The notes below the pieces were generated by a model that was not told where the DNA came from, did not search any database, and saw only the letters and a list, made by a program, of their open reading frames with translations. From NCBI RefSeq assembly GCF_012273895.1, contig NC_052120.1, positions 9,545,756 to 9,609,755 of the forward strand: a stretch of 64,000 bases of DNA, given 5' to 3'. The position numbers and the translations under genes were made by a program. Below, piece by piece: positions 56,301-61,429 of this stretch; the stretch's first letter is position 1, and the number at the start of each line of letters is the position of its first letter. This DNA is from Zerene cesonia (Eukaryota; Arthropoda; Insecta; Lepidoptera; Pieridae).

Positions 56301-59167
56301 CTTGATTGGCTTGATCTGTGCATTTGTGTTTGATAGGAAGTTGTTCTCATTCGGTCCCATTTTAGTATTTAGAGTGATACCTCCCTCCCCAGGAACGTCG
56401 GTGACCTTATTTATAGAAAATAGTTATTTAAAACTTATGATTAATAATAATCCTTAAAATCTGATACGTTTGGTATTTACAGTTGTAGTGCATTATCTAA
56501 AACTACTGATAAAACACTGTGTGACGTACGGTCTGTGTTTACCATGGAACGATATTTGAACATATTAAAAAACTCAAAGTAAATAAAAATGCAAGCCAAA
56601 TTAAATAAAACCTCATTAACAACATTTCAAATTCTTCACTCTCATCATGATAAAAATTAAGTAACCGAGTTTAAAAGCACATAAGATGTCGCTAATTTAT
56701 TGAATTTCATATGAAAAAAGATAGCCATTGATAAAAAAAGATAGATAAGAAATATAATTTACGTGCCACGTAAAAAAGCACTAAAGATTAACATGCATTT
56801 ATTCGTACTATGCTTGCTAACCCACCTTAAGTCCTTTATCCTGTGGGTCCAATTTATTGAACGAAGCTTGCGCAAACAAATTATATTCAAGCCAATTAAA
56901 ATGAGAATAGACCAAATTATTGCTTTTTGGACGAAAATTTTTAAGGAAATTTTGAAAAGCGCAGGTTATTAAAGCTTTAAATAGAAAGAGGACATAATTA
57001 AAGTATTGTTTAAAGCCTTAAGTTGTATTCGAAGATTGTATAGATTGAGAAAATAGAAAATAGAAAATTAAACATATTCTCACTTAATATGGCTCGGCTT
57101 AGTGCAGTATCACACTGTGTTCTATCTCATTTATTAATTACTTTCTAGAATTACACTAAGAGTCGTGCTTAGTGCTTGTTTCTTATTCTTTATTCCTGTT
57201 TTTAAACAATACGTAAATCGGTAGATATTAAAATAAGATTAGCACCTCTTACACTTGCAATAACTGGATGTTGTACTAACTGAACTATGACAGATACAGT
57301 GGCGTAACAATGGGTATACCTGTTGAACATTTATGAAATTACGTCTTAAAACTTGTCATTATTACCTATTGTTTTCAAATGCCTAATGATTCTATTAGTA
57401 ATATTACACAAACAGGTACTAACCGCATGTACTACTAGGTACATGTGGCGACCAGCAACCAGGCGACCCAATTATAATGCAGTTTCCATTTTCAGATTAA
57501 ATACAGTAGGTACATTTTACATAAAAAGAATGTATTTTAGCAGAAAGGATACATGTATGTAATCATTGTTGTTTGTTAAAAAATAAACCATTTTATTTGA
57601 ATGAAAAAAACTTTATGTCAATTCGGTTTGATCACATAAAAAATAAAAGGAATTTTTGTGCTATAAACATTGAGACTGGTCCGAGTAAAGAATGATTGCT
57701 ACGCCACTGTTCAATACCAACCAAAATACCATACCTGGAAGTACAGGATGATGGTCCAAATAAGACCAAGGACAACAGCTGGTCTTCCATCGACCAGATC
57801 GGCTGCGTTGATGTTGACAAGTTTGATGCGTTTCCCAGCGAGAAAGCGAAGCGCTGTGTTGGCGTTGGACAAGAAGTGTGGACGGCGGAGAACTCGGCCG
57901 CGCTCCATGGGCTAGAAAAGTTAGGTTATCATTAATATAGTTAATTATTAAATATTACAGTAACTACGAGCCTAAAGTTTCCAACAATTATTTAAAATTA
58001 TTGTCCGTTACAACATAGTTTAAAAAAAATCTTGATTAAACATGTTTTCAAAAAAGTGTCGAGGACCCTTAATATAGTCGTGATATTTGTAATTATAATG
58101 TATTCATTTACTCTGAATACAGATAAAAATGTCAATTAAGATACATTAGAGCAACATCAAAACGAATAAATTGAAACGCAATAAATCAAATAGAATCCGA
58201 AGTCTCAAAATAAATATAAAATAGTCTCGTTTTAGAGCCAAAAGACCTTGGTTTTAGTGGAATCCAATAACAAGTTCCGATCTGATTATTGCCGATCAGC
58301 TTACGTGTAATATTAGAAAAGAAATATAAGTCCATAATGAGATGTTGGTTTATTTTATTTAACTATGGGCACATTGCAAGGCAACCTCACAATGTAAAAG
58401 GCTTATGAGGTGCACGTGTTTTCTTAGATTTTTAATATCACTTGGCTACATCGCTGTTCAGAATGTAGATAATAAACTTTCTAGAATCTGACTTCGGTTT
58501 ACTTAAAATAATATTAAACATCGTTTTGCAGGCATACTTCATAGCTATATATTACAGCCTAATTGCTTCAATAGTTTGGTGAAAGGACAACTTTGTCATC
58601 CTGCCCAGCATTCACATTTTCCCTGCTTTCGAATGATACAAATTTGACATATAGGAATAAGTTTCACACAAAGAGATAATTATACATTATGGCAGACTTT
58701 TTTATCTCGAAAGTAAATATAATATTATTTGAATTTAATTAACCTTCAATACATACCAACTTCTCTCCTGATAGAACTTCAAGCAATGCCAATAATTTAG
58801 TGCCATCTCGTAAGTCGTAGATTAGGTCGTCGATTCGCATAGGAGGTATTCTCTGAAAGAAATAATATTTAAATGCTAAATACTGATATTTGTTAATAAA
58901 TAATTTGAAAGGGAACGGAATTAAGACAAGTAAAGTAACTTAAACAAAGAATACAATACATACACAAAACAAAAATTATTTATACATTCGAGCCGGGACG
59001 AGCATCGAGCATATAAGATTATATAATCTCTTTAAATGTGTCCGGTAAAATATTATAATTAAAAGAAAGTATACAATTTCTAAAATATATTAAGCATAAG
59101 CTCACCTTCGATAAGTGTGAATTGATCCAATTAACAAACGTCTTCTTTTGTACTCTTTCCTGTTCAT
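5254..59167 (-). CDS. Msp300: Nesprin-1/Msp300-type giant spectrin-repeat protein (whole gene model, partial both ends)
   Basis: This protein links actin to the nuclear envelope and, in insect muscle, organises nuclei, mitochondria and Z-disc-associated cytoskeleton (known for Drosophila Msp300 and vertebrate nesprins). Joined exons: 59167-59106, 58852-58757, 57911-57735, 55774-55611, 54148-53872, 53192-52012, 51807-51601, 51364-51131, 51045-50869, 50679-50436, 49960-49781, 49391-49222, 48567-48363, 47822-39783, 39695-39621, 39278-35551, 35459-35282, 35051-34866, 34649-34302, 34040-33780, 33677-33207, 33106-31808, 30412-30314, 29149-28912, 28830-28496, 28360-25910, 16169-16037, 15469-15297, 14489-14338, 7710-6918, 6838-6680, 6594-6382, 6210-5935, 5393-5254. 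All junctions are GT-AG and phase-compatible, giving about 7,706 residues. Residues 1-258 hold two CH domains; the rest is a spectrin-repeat rod. The start exon lies to the right and the KASH end beyond the left gap. Exon ends were placed by eye and could shift by a few bases. Confidence 0.93.
5593..5706 (-). CDS. Msp300: Msp300 alternative 3'-terminal exon T2
   Basis: A phase-0 acceptor (TGATAG at 5707) gives ECRDKVKSLQSKIQARNER, then IKLIVQRGGPDADPLGDA and stop TAG (5595-5593). The helical heptads continue the exon-33 repeat (LRHQQ-ECRDKVKSLQSKIQ), so it looks like genuine rod coding ending in a short polar tail. The product would lack KASH. No canonical AATAAA was seen on this strand downstream; an AATATA variant lies near 5500. 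A stop-containing cassette that triggers decay is an alternative explanation. Confidence 0.65.
   Translation of the reverse strand, partial: ECRDKVKSLQSKIQARNERIKLIVQRGGPDADPLGDA
5935..6210 (-). CDS. Msp300: Msp300 exon 33: Ala-rich rod exon
   Basis: 92 codons: VHFGPEGVAAQSRSPAGVQA, then an Ala/Gln-rich helix (ALGARTAAQAQQLGAALAQ, VEAYCADIVRLRAQLLDAEQ), ending RDPDTKLRHQQ before donor GTGAGA. Very GC-rich. It can splice in frame either to exon 34 or to terminal exon T2. Confidence 0.9.
6382..6594 (-). CDS. Msp300: Msp300 exon 32: rod exon
   Basis: 71 codons: NGLLQELAEEWERCEKKLKD, VGHWIEATTRTLEAPQ and a helix ending TYAVEKLN. The Trp-centred VGHWIEATTRTL is a spectrin repeat start. Acceptor TTTTACAG, donor GTGAGT. 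Confidence 0.91.
6680..6838 (-). CDS. Msp300: Msp300 exon 31: rod exon
   Basis: 53 codons, phase 0 at both ends: NALKSCKQQAKNLADMAKEI then a helix ending DVEKKLAKT. Donor GTGTGT. It flows directly into the next exon as KKLAKT-NGLLQELAEEW, a good heptad continuation. Confidence 0.88.
6918..7710 (-). CDS. Msp300: Msp300 exon 30: 793-bp rod exon
   Basis: 264 codons after one completing base: LRQTLAARLAEIDEIVSEFD to EAQQKQTEYG (acceptor TTTTCAG, donor GTAACT). Contains WVRAAELTARERTQ, LLEKVLLWVETQRAFL and other amphipathic helices, about two to two and a half spectrin repeats. GC-rich. Confidence 0.93.
7869..8033 (-). CDS. Small 54-codon open frame in CpG-rich intronic segment (candidate only)
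   Basis: ATG at 8033-8031, stop TAG at 7871-7869, on the same strand as Msp300. It encodes MPAQNVNIAAAKISADVIRS and ends SGSPLAAATNE. An arthropod-type initiator (TCAGTT, start site near 8092) lies about 60 bp upstream, and a possible splice donor (AG then GTAGGG) coincides with the stop. It could be a separate small peptide, the upstream frame of an alternative 5' exon for a short Msp300 isoform, or chance. No family recognised. Confidence 0.2.
   Translation of the reverse strand: MPAQNVNIAAAKISADVIRSRKIKLDAAVECITRFIERRASIASGSPLAAATNE
10225..10285 (+). repeat. Retroelement 3'-tail-like repeat fragment (family R)
   Basis: TTCGATTCAAAGGAGCTTCT then TTGAATAAATAAATGTTTGA matches the family R end at 24290-24440. 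Confidence 0.45.
12700..12857 (-). mobile_element. Helitron-like non-autonomous element (family 3)
   Basis: On the minus strand it starts TCTAAATATATATAG and ends CTAG, between A and T. It shares an internal block (CTTTTAAGTTGGATCAAA) and the end (GCTCCGCCCG / GATCCGCCCG) with the copy at 20598-20783. Confidence 0.6.
13009..13105 (-). repeat. Retroelement 3'-tail-like repeat fragment (family R)
   Basis: Read on the minus strand it gives GGTAAATGTTAAAACTGTG, TGCTTCTATAAGAAGTCTAA and TTGAATAAATAAATGTTTGT, matching the copy at 24290-24440. Confidence 0.55.
14338..14489 (-). CDS. Msp300: Msp300 exon 29: rod exon
   Basis: Encodes ELQAEVSSLEESRDDLVEH, DFVVSLLTPHSQQL and GVDDLLQAYE plus two bases of a split Lys (donor GTAAGT). 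The Lys is completed by the first base of exon 30 across a 6.6-kb intron, giving continuous DDLLQAYEKLRQTLAARLAE. Confidence 0.9.
14490..15296 (-). other. Msp300: Msp300 intron 28
   Basis: An 807-bp intron. Its 5' part (adjacent to the exon 28 donor) is a Helitron-like insertion; the remainder is AT-rich without visible features. Confidence 0.85.
15109..15276 (+). mobile_element. Helitron-like non-autonomous element (family 2)
   Basis: Starts TCTATACTAATATTATTC, contains GAAGAGTTTGTTTGTTTG and GGAACTACTGGTCCGATT, and ends GGGGCGGATCGCTAG; inserted between A and T. Related copies: 21305-21441, 24642-24816 and 25216-25372. Sits 20 bp from the exon 28 donor. Confidence 0.7.
15297..15469 (-). 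CDS. Msp300: Msp300 exon 28: GC-rich rod exon
   Basis: Two bases complete Gly, then LAKRAATADSQLHRWSQLLD, AQRGLSAAITAATDRL and the end RRRAVDTRHALQ. The Trp-centred helix LHRWSQLL marks a repeat start. The donor GTGAGC lies only about 20 bp from a Helitron-like element (15109-15276). Confidence 0.9.
15470..16036 (-). other. Msp300: Msp300 intron 27
   Basis: AT-rich, 567 bp. A near-inverted pair around 15550-15640 (AGAATCATATCCATTACT and AGCGATGGATATGATTC) may be a small hairpin; nothing else is seen. Confidence 0.7.
16037..16169 (-). CDS. Msp300: Msp300 exon 27: GC-rich rod exon
   Basis: Encodes NQQPLLDVVRERARELASG, then ERVEQRTAELAERWGVACE and one base of a split Gly (phase 1, donor GTGCGT). 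Arg/Ala-rich with high GC at third positions, unlike the AT-rich upstream exons, but the helix pattern (AELAERWG) is the standard end of a spectrin helix A. Confidence 0.88.
20598..20783 (-). mobile_element. Helitron-like non-autonomous element (family 3)
   Basis: Minus-strand end CTAG at 20601-20598 followed by T. Contains AAGTTGGATCAAACTGCACA and GAGTCAATCGCGGACAAAC. Shares blocks with 12700-12857. The 5' terminus is degenerate, so the right boundary is approximate. Confidence 0.55.
21305..21441 (-). mobile_element. Helitron-like element fragment (family 2)
   Basis: Contains CCTCAATAAATGGGCTATCG and GATCAGTAGTTCCTGAGATA, as in family 2, with CTAG at its left end. The GC-rich terminal block is missing, so it is internally deleted. 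Confidence 0.55.
21822..22023 (+). mobile_element. Helitron-like non-autonomous element (family 1, Lep1-type)
   Basis: Begins TCCTACTAAAATTATAAATG, contains CTACTGAACCGATTGCAATG, and ends GCGCAGCTAG, inserted exactly between A and T. A short hairpin CGCGG-GTGAAA-CCGCG lies just before the end, as Helitrons require. The family resembles the lepidopteran Lep1 type (from memory). Confidence 0.75.
22806..23014 (+). mobile_element. Helitron-like non-autonomous element (family 1, diverged)
   Basis: Begins TCCTATTAATATTATAAATG, has CTACTGAACCGATTGCAATG, ends GGGGCGAAGCTAG. The terminal hairpin is damaged and the flanks are not A/T, suggesting an older copy. Confidence 0.7.
23771..24005 (+). repeat. 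Dispersed repeat fragment with GGAC-type microsatellite
   Basis: Contains GGGTCAAGTGCGAGTTGCAT and CATAGGGTTCCGTACAAATA, phrases I associate with a common lepidopteran interspersed repeat (not searched). Followed at about 23911-23946 by a degenerate GGAC/GGACG tetra- to pentamer array. Confidence 0.5.
24290..24440 (+). repeat. Retroelement 3'-tail-like repeat (family R)
   Basis: Contains GGTGGTAAATGTTATAACTG, GCGCTTCTATAAGAAGTCTA and GAATAAATGTTTGAGATTGA, ending in a short TTGAGT-like array. Similar text occurs at 10225-10285 (+), 13009-13105 (-) and 31600-31730 (+). Typical of a LINE or SINE 3' end. Confidence 0.55.
24642..24816 (-). mobile_element. Helitron-like non-autonomous element (family 2)
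   Basis: Minus strand: starts TCTATACCAATTTTATAAAG and ends GGGGCGGACCGCTAG, inserted between A and T. Carries GAAGAGTTT-type text, and CCTCAATAAATGGGATATCT on the plus strand. Confidence 0.72.
24890..25083 (+). mobile_element. Helitron-like non-autonomous element (family 1)
   Basis: Starts TCCTATATTATAAATGCGAA after A, contains CTACTGAACCGATTGCAATG, and ends GCGAGGCGCTAC with the CTAG terminus mutated, so probably immobile. Confidence 0.7.
25216..25372 (+). mobile_element. Helitron-like non-autonomous element (family 2)
   Basis: Starts TCTATACTAATAGTATAAAG and ends GGGGCGGACCGCTAG before T. Internal sequence is shortened relative to 15109-15276. Confidence 0.65.
25910..28360 (-). CDS. Msp300: Msp300 exon 26: 2,451-bp rod exon, about seven spectrin repeats
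   Basis: 817 codons starting IKSVERRYNDIGKRIQRKLQ and ending LEKLNHAKNDLE (donor GTGAGT). Trp-centred repeat starts include AKNWLKAKLAEIKKLGG, CQSWLNEAEVAAT, ILQWLHDNEAIVHS, LNIWVNEAAIRLG. The followed intron is 9.7 kb, the largest in the window. Confidence 0.95.
28496..28830 (-). CDS. Msp300: Msp300 exon 25: spectrin rod
   Basis: Two bases complete Gly, then LEDEINLEEELDELEQAIL, CQEIHDWFDAVLKKMCLA and a helix ending ESQQVEEQ. Acceptor GTAG at 28831; donor GTAAAT. One spectrin repeat plus a short acidic lead-in. Confidence 0.93.
28912..29149 (-). CDS. Msp300: Msp300 exon 24: spectrin rod
   Basis: Begins VQSHLETLREAVQGMEEAMK and includes VSEIQDWINVNKALANDWL and the helix MAAMNDALASLAEKRNRLL. 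It ends in a split Gly codon (phase 1, donor GTAGAG) that joins exon 25. Confidence 0.92.
29251..30250. other. Assembly gap of exactly 1,000 N, intronic
   Basis: Round-length scaffold gap between Msp300 exons 23 and 24. Both flanking exons are phase 0 on the same strand and the protein reads through, so contig orientation here looks right and no exon need be missing, although an in-frame cassette exon in the gap cannot be excluded. Confidence 0.95.
30314..30412 (-). CDS. Msp300: Msp300 exon 23: 33-codon rod exon
   Basis: Acceptor TTTAG, donor GTAAGG. Encodes KHVSEVGSARVDALLKNVE then APEFTEKMQLLDSR, phase 0 at both ends. It joins exon 22 and exon 24 with continuous helical sequence, so the assembly gap between exons 23 and 24 appears purely intronic. 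Confidence 0.85.
31297..31524 (-). CDS. Msp300: Msp300 alternative 3'-terminal exon T1
   Basis: The acceptor CAG (31527-31525) gives a phase-0 exon joining exon 22: ...EKAR then GLHNRLQTEKSRLSAAVAA. It continues through an Ala/Ser/Pro-rich stretch to LEDLIDQVLRATANILAADL, LQAL and TGA at 31299-31297. GC-rich coding composition persists right up to the stop and then drops abruptly to AT-rich DNA, which argues for a real coding end. The product would be about 6,060 residues without the distal rod or KASH. A possible donor (GTACTT after DLIDQ) could instead make it a cassette exon in phase with exon 23. Confidence 0.65.
   Translation of the reverse strand, partial: GLHNRLQTEKSRLSAAVAACSAAAASVSRPSSPADTAPLPIPPRELHVRARLEDLIDQVLRATANILAADLLQAL
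31600..31730 (+). repeat. Retroelement 3'-tail-like repeat fragment (family R, diverged)
   Basis: AATGGTGGTAAATTATTTC and AATAATGTTTGAGTTTGAAT resemble the ends of the copy at 24290-24440. It sits in intron 22 near terminal exon T1. Confidence 0.4.
31808..33106 (-). CDS. Msp300: Msp300 exon 22: 1,299-bp rod exon, about four spectrin repeats
   Basis: 433 codons, phase 0 at both ends. Begins DLLAQALANKHVLEELNDR and ends AHGRDLLEKAR before donor GTAAGT. Trp-centred helices include LQQWLETAHGTVHDS, MNQWIKDTEQNLDK and TEKWLLQISFQL. It can splice either to exon 23 (30412) or to the stop-containing exon at 31524-31297, in frame in both cases. Confidence 0.95.
33207..33677 (-). CDS. Msp300: Msp300 exon 21: spectrin rod
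   Basis: 157 codons. Starts KLEDYVNSHIQYKESYDNFY, contains the signature VLETTGNEGKDNINQEIKQL and SEKMTKWVKEFDGKLS, and ends PEYLEKCR. Acceptor TTTTAG, donor GTAAGT. Confidence 0.94.
33780..34040 (-). CDS. Msp300: Msp300 exon 20: spectrin rod
   Basis: 87 codons starting VHKVLVEWLDDIDQKIQSDD and ending KKTVNDMIG. I placed the donor at GTAAGT (33779) rather than the overlapping GT two bases upstream because it keeps phase 0 with exon 21. Confidence 0.9.
34302..34649 (-). CDS. Msp300: Msp300 exon 19: spectrin rod
   Basis: 116 codons starting EHQQHNALYGECQDWLDRTR, with the signature VIMNTEQAGAAKIQEDTDNL, ending RAAQFDDITK before donor GTAAGT. Close to one complete spectrin repeat. Confidence 0.93.
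34866..35051 (-). CDS. Msp300: Msp300 exon 18: spectrin rod
   Basis: Sixty-two codons, phase 0 at both ends: GHLQTLFDWQAELDKLNMR, then helix C with LTTKYNALLSLAKEVMKRLE. The Y-x-x-LLS-x-AKE-x pattern is the usual end of a spectrin repeat. Confidence 0.92.
35282..35459 (-). CDS. Msp300: Msp300 exon 17: spectrin rod
   Basis: One completing base, then EQLNNTKALIEGGIVKWTEY and EEHYKEALEWLSKTEKLVQS, ending VLEEFQ. The Trp-centred A-helix EALEWLSKTEKL marks a repeat start. Donor GTAAGT. Confidence 0.92.
35551..39278 (-). CDS. Msp300: Msp300 exon 16: 3,728-bp rod exon, about eleven spectrin repeats
   Basis: Starts AISANLKKAENDVDKLTDEF and ends EEYDTYV (split codon, phase 2, donor GTAAGT). It carries the same two-repeat signature as exon 14: LYPSTSPDGKEIIEQ, VLPGTISSGQTNIRN, VMANTAPTGHEAINN, VLASTSPDGQVVIKN, VLRNTRSDGKDKINT. 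These are about 215 residues apart. Entirely helical; no other domain seen. Confidence 0.96.
39621..39695 (-). CDS. Msp300: Msp300 exon 15: 25-codon rod exon
   Basis: A small exon between an AG acceptor (39697-39696) and donor GTAAGG. It encodes DLSKAIDNRESDLSAVIS plus LGEALDQ. Phase 0 at both ends means it could be skipped without shifting the frame. The protein joins smoothly on both sides. Confidence 0.85.
39783..47822 (-). CDS. Msp300: Msp300 exon 14: 8,040-bp rod exon, about two dozen spectrin repeats
   Basis: One uninterrupted exon of 2,680 codons, phase 0 at both ends (acceptor TTTTAG, donor GTATGG). It starts NICREADRKREDMKWLVQTL. The whole translation is coiled helical sequence with regularly spaced Trp-centred starts such as LEEWLKVKENQVRDQSLKST and LTKWLKDVERAMQKHTELK. 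Within it, a Gly-containing signature recurs: LFSGITPEGREKIRNDL, LYAHTSPDGREVIRQKI, VLPETAATGRETIRADI. About 24 repeats fit at roughly 110 residues each. Length and repeat style match the central rod of giant nesprins. Confidence 0.96.
48363..48567 (-). CDS. Msp300: Msp300 exon 13: spectrin rod
   Basis: After one completing base it encodes CEQQWESTVHRVENFRQQLQ and YRDKFREMERWMDHVDKTM, a strong spectrin-repeat junction. Phase 0 at its end, donor GTATGT. Confidence 0.92.
48568..49221 (-). other. Msp300: Msp300 intron 12 with interspersed repeat fragment
   Basis: Contains, at about 48610-48800, a stretch with AAATCAATCTGTGAAACAG and ATGGCATCTGCCCCACACC, wording that resembles a dispersed repeat common in moth and butterfly genomes (from memory, not searched). 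The remainder is AT-rich. Confidence 0.45.
49222..49391 (-). CDS. Msp300: Msp300 exon 12: spectrin rod
   Basis: It encodes AFNQSDDADGILIRNEEYF and a helix with VEHCLQNLKKISTSYTQQ, ending EEELR plus two bases of a split Arg. The donor is GTTATT, a GT with a poor downstream match; the split codon AG+G nevertheless joins exon 13 perfectly. Confidence 0.88.
49781..49960 (-). CDS. Msp300: Msp300 exon 11: spectrin rod
   Basis: Sixty codons, phase 0 at both ends: LVKEQDRPGIVRTVEELQKR, WKDLLERAPPHLM, then a helix ending IEKEIVYEEQ. Acceptor TAG at 49963-49961; donor GTGAGT. Confidence 0.9.
50436..50679 (-). CDS. Msp300: Msp300 exon 10: spectrin rod
   Basis: Eighty-one codons after one base completing Arg. 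Includes LVRAWEDFENKKRVVEDWAS and ALHLHERFFHGADERAVSEL. Two Trp-centred helices support one spectrin repeat. Ends GRELVE before donor GTATTT. Confidence 0.9.
50869..51045 (-). CDS. Msp300: Msp300 exon 9: spectrin rod
   Basis: Helical segment EVIEETYEIHRTFFSRTTYY to LTLMRDLNER. Both ends are split codons (phase 2), matching neighbours. Acceptor CAG at 51048-51046; donor GTAATT. Confidence 0.88.
51131..51364 (-). CDS. Msp300: Msp300 exon 8: spectrin rod
   Basis: It encodes TFQNAIAELPRDEVESNMAK, a helical stretch, and IGQWLDKAEEALRTTTETR, a typical repeat start. The split Arg codon at its end (CG + T) joins exon 9 in frame. The donor GTATCT is weak. Confidence 0.9.
51601..51807 (-). CDS. Msp300: Msp300 exon 7: spectrin rod
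   Basis: The exon begins with one base that completes the Arg codon from exon 6, then YVRGGDALRHRRELANG. It contains a spectrin A-helix core, IQTLDSWLTAADNLL, and ends KSISR with a split codon. The donor is GTACAT. Confidence 0.9.
52012..53192 (-). CDS. Msp300: Msp300 exon 6: first spectrin repeats
   Basis: An exon of 1,181 bp (about 394 residues) just after the CH2 domain. It begins TTGPDAVAAVQEEYELLRAW and is almost wholly alpha-helical, with repeated Trp-centred heptads (LRAWLSERV, VGEWLARAEYLL, TTWLDKAQHML). Roughly three to four spectrin repeats fit. It ends in a split Arg codon (phase 2, donor GTAAGT). Confidence 0.93.
53193..53871 (-). other. Msp300: Msp300 intron 5
   Basis: AT-rich, 679 bp, separating the CH2 exon from the rod. 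No repeat, gene or RNA feature seen. Confidence 0.8.
53872..54148 (-). CDS. Msp300: Msp300 exon 5: CH2 domain
   Basis: Completes the second CH domain with VTDFGPSWRDGIAFLAIIDA, the helix-4 segment LEHAFDVAETELGIARLLDA, and DKPDERSIMTYVAQFLHKYP, which is the standard CH2 ending. The acceptor CAG lies at 54151-54149 and the donor GTAAAT follows AAG at 53872. Tandem CH1-CH2 at the N-terminus before a spectrin rod matches nesprin/Msp300 architecture. Confidence 0.95.
54149..55610 (-). other. Msp300: Msp300 intron 4
   Basis: AT-rich, 1.46 kb, inside the CH2 domain. No feature supported. Confidence 0.8.
55611..55774 (-). CDS. Msp300: Msp300 exon 4: CH1-CH2 linker and start of CH2
   Basis: The exon starts IEENSRALEYLGGSR, passes through a short Ser/Thr/Ala-rich linker (SVMSQESGAATPTH), and ends WKQGAKKTLLQWVANALP plus two bases of a split Lys codon (phase 2, donor GTAAGT). 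KKTLLQWV is the first helix of the second CH domain. Confidence 0.93.
55775..57734 (-). other. Msp300: Msp300 intron 3
   Basis: AT-rich, about 2 kb, separating CH1 from CH2. Contains at about 56205-56290 a purine-rich GGAGGAGGAGGAG run followed by GGTTCTCAATTCGACTGTA, a phrase recurring near 59.8 kb (and in inverse form near 61.7 kb and 49.7 kb), so a fragment of a dispersed repeat. Confidence 0.65.
57735..57911 (-). CDS. Msp300: Msp300 exon 3: end of CH1
   Basis: Fifty-nine codons, phase 0 at both ends. It includes NANTALRFLAGKRIKLVNI and LGLIWTIILYFQ, the textbook end of a type-1 CH domain (the N-x-x-x-AL-x-FL motif, then the GLIW-x-I-I-x-x-F-x helix). This completes the first half of the actin-binding module. 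Confidence 0.95.
57912..58756 (-). other. Msp300: Msp300 intron 2
   Basis: AT-rich, 845 bp, within CH1. Nothing recognisable. Confidence 0.8.
58757..58852 (-). CDS. Msp300: Msp300 exon 2: middle of CH1
   Basis: The 32-codon exon is phase 0 at both ends, between acceptor CAG (58855-58853) and donor GTATGT. It encodes RIPPMRIDDLIYDLRDGTKL followed by LLALLEVLSGEKL. The D-x-x-DG-x-x-LL-x-LLE-x-LSG core is the conserved second helix region of the first CH domain. Confidence 0.92.
59106..59167 (-). CDS. Msp300: Msp300 exon 1 (first exon seen): start of CH1
   Basis: The exon starts two bases into a codon (intron phase 1 upstream) after an acceptor CAG at 59170-59168, and ends before donor GTGAGC. 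It encodes EQERVQKKTFVNWINSHLSK. The KKTF-x-x-W pattern is the first actin-binding helix of type-1 CH domains in nesprin, spectrin and dystrophin. At least one more 5' exon, carrying the start codon, must lie upstream (to the right); I could not identify it. Confidence 0.9.
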
Positions 59168-59493
59168 CTGTAACAAAGAACACACGTGAATTATTTTCTT
59201 GAATAGGATAAAGAAATGTTGAAAATTATGTACATGCAAAGGTTCTTAATTAAGAAATCCAAAGGTCCAATTGGGCCATATACTAAATTGAAAACATTTT
59301 ACCAATTTGTATATTGACCAATTTTACGAAAATTAAACTTTATTAATATTTAAGGGATATTTAATGAAAAAAAACTTAACAATAAAATATTTTTGTAACT
59401 TATTATCACGATACAGGCCAATTTCAAACGCTTTTCTAACTAAAATATATTATGTCCTATTTGTTTTATCTTATACTTATGATTATCCAGAAA

Positions 59494-59612
59494 TCCCAAA
59501 TTATATTATAAATGCGATAATAACTCTGTTTTCACATCTAAACCACTGAACCGATTTGGGTGAAACCTCAAGACTTAACACTACGCAACCGAAGCCTCGG
59601 GCGGAAAGCTAG
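59494..59612 (+). mobile_element. Short Helitron-like element
   Basis: Starts TCCCAAATTATATTATAAAT after A, contains CCACTGAACCGATTTGGGTG, and ends GGGCGGAAAGCTAG. Related to family 1 in layout but a different, shorter body. Confidence 0.55.
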
Positions 59613-60559
59613 CTGTTTCATAAATCTCGAAAATCATACTGTACACGTGTCTATTATATGTATATATTACTTTAAATTAAGCGTGATATCCACCTGTAAA
59701 TATAATGCATTTATACAATAGAATCGCTTGCCAATAGGATGACGCCAGTTGTTGCATTTGTCAAGCTTCTGTGCCATTCCTATACCATTGTAACTTTTTT
59801 AACCGACTTCAGGAAAAGGAGGTTGTTATTCGACTGTATTTTTGTTTGTGGTTGTTGCGTCAGAACTTTTTTATTGTCTCTGTATTGAAATGTTCTTTCT
59901 CGAGTGCATGATTACATACATATCTAATTCATATCTACCACTGAGATAAAAATATTGGTACATATCCACTTTCAAAACGTTAACATCATAAACCATTGTT
60001 TACGTAAATCTATAAAAACCCTTAGTTATGCAATATCAAAAGCAATATTTAAAAATGTCTCGTTTAATTACCAAATATCTATACTATTTTATCAAGTTCT
60101 CTTCTAAATGTAAACACGCCCACACGCGTCAGAGTGATGTAGCATTGATTTTGAAATGTTACGCTATTGTTATTATCCGATATCCACTCACGTCCAAATT
60201 TATTGTAAGCCCTTGATTTCAATGATTCACGTGAGTATAAGCCAAGTTCACTGCACCAATCGTGCTCCATTCAACTGCCAAATGGAATGAGTGCAAGTTG
60301 ATTTCGTGCTATAATCTCTATTTTGGGTTCATGAGTTCATAGACTTCGCTGTTTATAGTCATTGCAGTCGCTTTGTTATGCAATGCCTCTTGTTGCATCT
60401 TATTTTACGATAATTTTCGCGTGTTAGTTTTTTTAATACTAACTTTCTAATACTAACAATAATCAACAAAGTGAACCTAATCTAATAACGTTACTATTTA
60501 AACAGAATTCTTACTGAATGCTCTAGTCCGTATACTCATTAGATTACAAATAGAAAACA

Positions 60560-60759
60560 CTAGCTGCGCCCCGCGGTTTCACCCGCGTAAGTCCGTATCC
60601 CGTAGGAATATCGGGATAAAAAGAGGCCTATATGTCATTCCAGTTGTCCAGCTGTCTACGTACCAAATTTCATGGCAATCGGTTCAGTAGTTTTTGCGTG
60701 AAAGAGTAACAAACATACACACATCCTTACAAACTTTCGCATTTATTATATTAGTAGGA
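60560..60759 (-). mobile_element. Helitron-like non-autonomous element (family 1)
   Basis: Minus strand: starts TCCTACTAATATAATAAATG after A, ends GCGCAGCTAG before T, with the terminal hairpin CGCGG-GTGAAA-CCGCG intact. One of the best-preserved copies. Confidence 0.78.
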
Positions 60760-61429
60760 TTTACAAGTAATTTACAATAACGAAACGAAAGGTTAATAGC
60801 AGCTGTATGCAAAAAGGCATTATCTACCGCGTAAGGAACTGGGCTGTCTAATATTTTTGTTACTTGGGACTGGGAGTAAAAGTAGACCGTATGACAACTA
60901 CCCCTGACTATAAAACGAATGCTAGTATTATATCCATTTAGCATGCTTCAGGAAGATAAATATTGGCTCTTTTTGAAACAAATCCCATTATTTACTGGAT
61001 ATTTTACTAGCAATAATCAAGTATCATTAAAGTCGTGGCGTGTCTGGGAGCACGCAGGTGGTACACGTTGGCACGGCCGACCGATCTGCAGGCTTTCTTC
61101 TCTTTTCCCTTCCTTATAAAATGCAGTTCCTTACTATAGTCGATCTGATTATGATATTCTCAGACGTGTGTGCTATAGAATAAGATAAAGTAAGCTATCT
61201 AATGGATCTGGGGATGCGGCGATTGTCCGTTATGTATACAATAATTTTTGGTATATTTTTTATTTTTATTTAATGTTATTTATTATATTTTAGCAATTAC
61301 ATTATGATTTGATCCAGAATATTAAGAGTTTACTTTATTGGCTGTTCAAATTACTGAAATACCTATATCTGATCACATTCTTAACAAAACAAAAAGTGTA
61401 AGTATAGAAATAATAAAAATATGTATTAT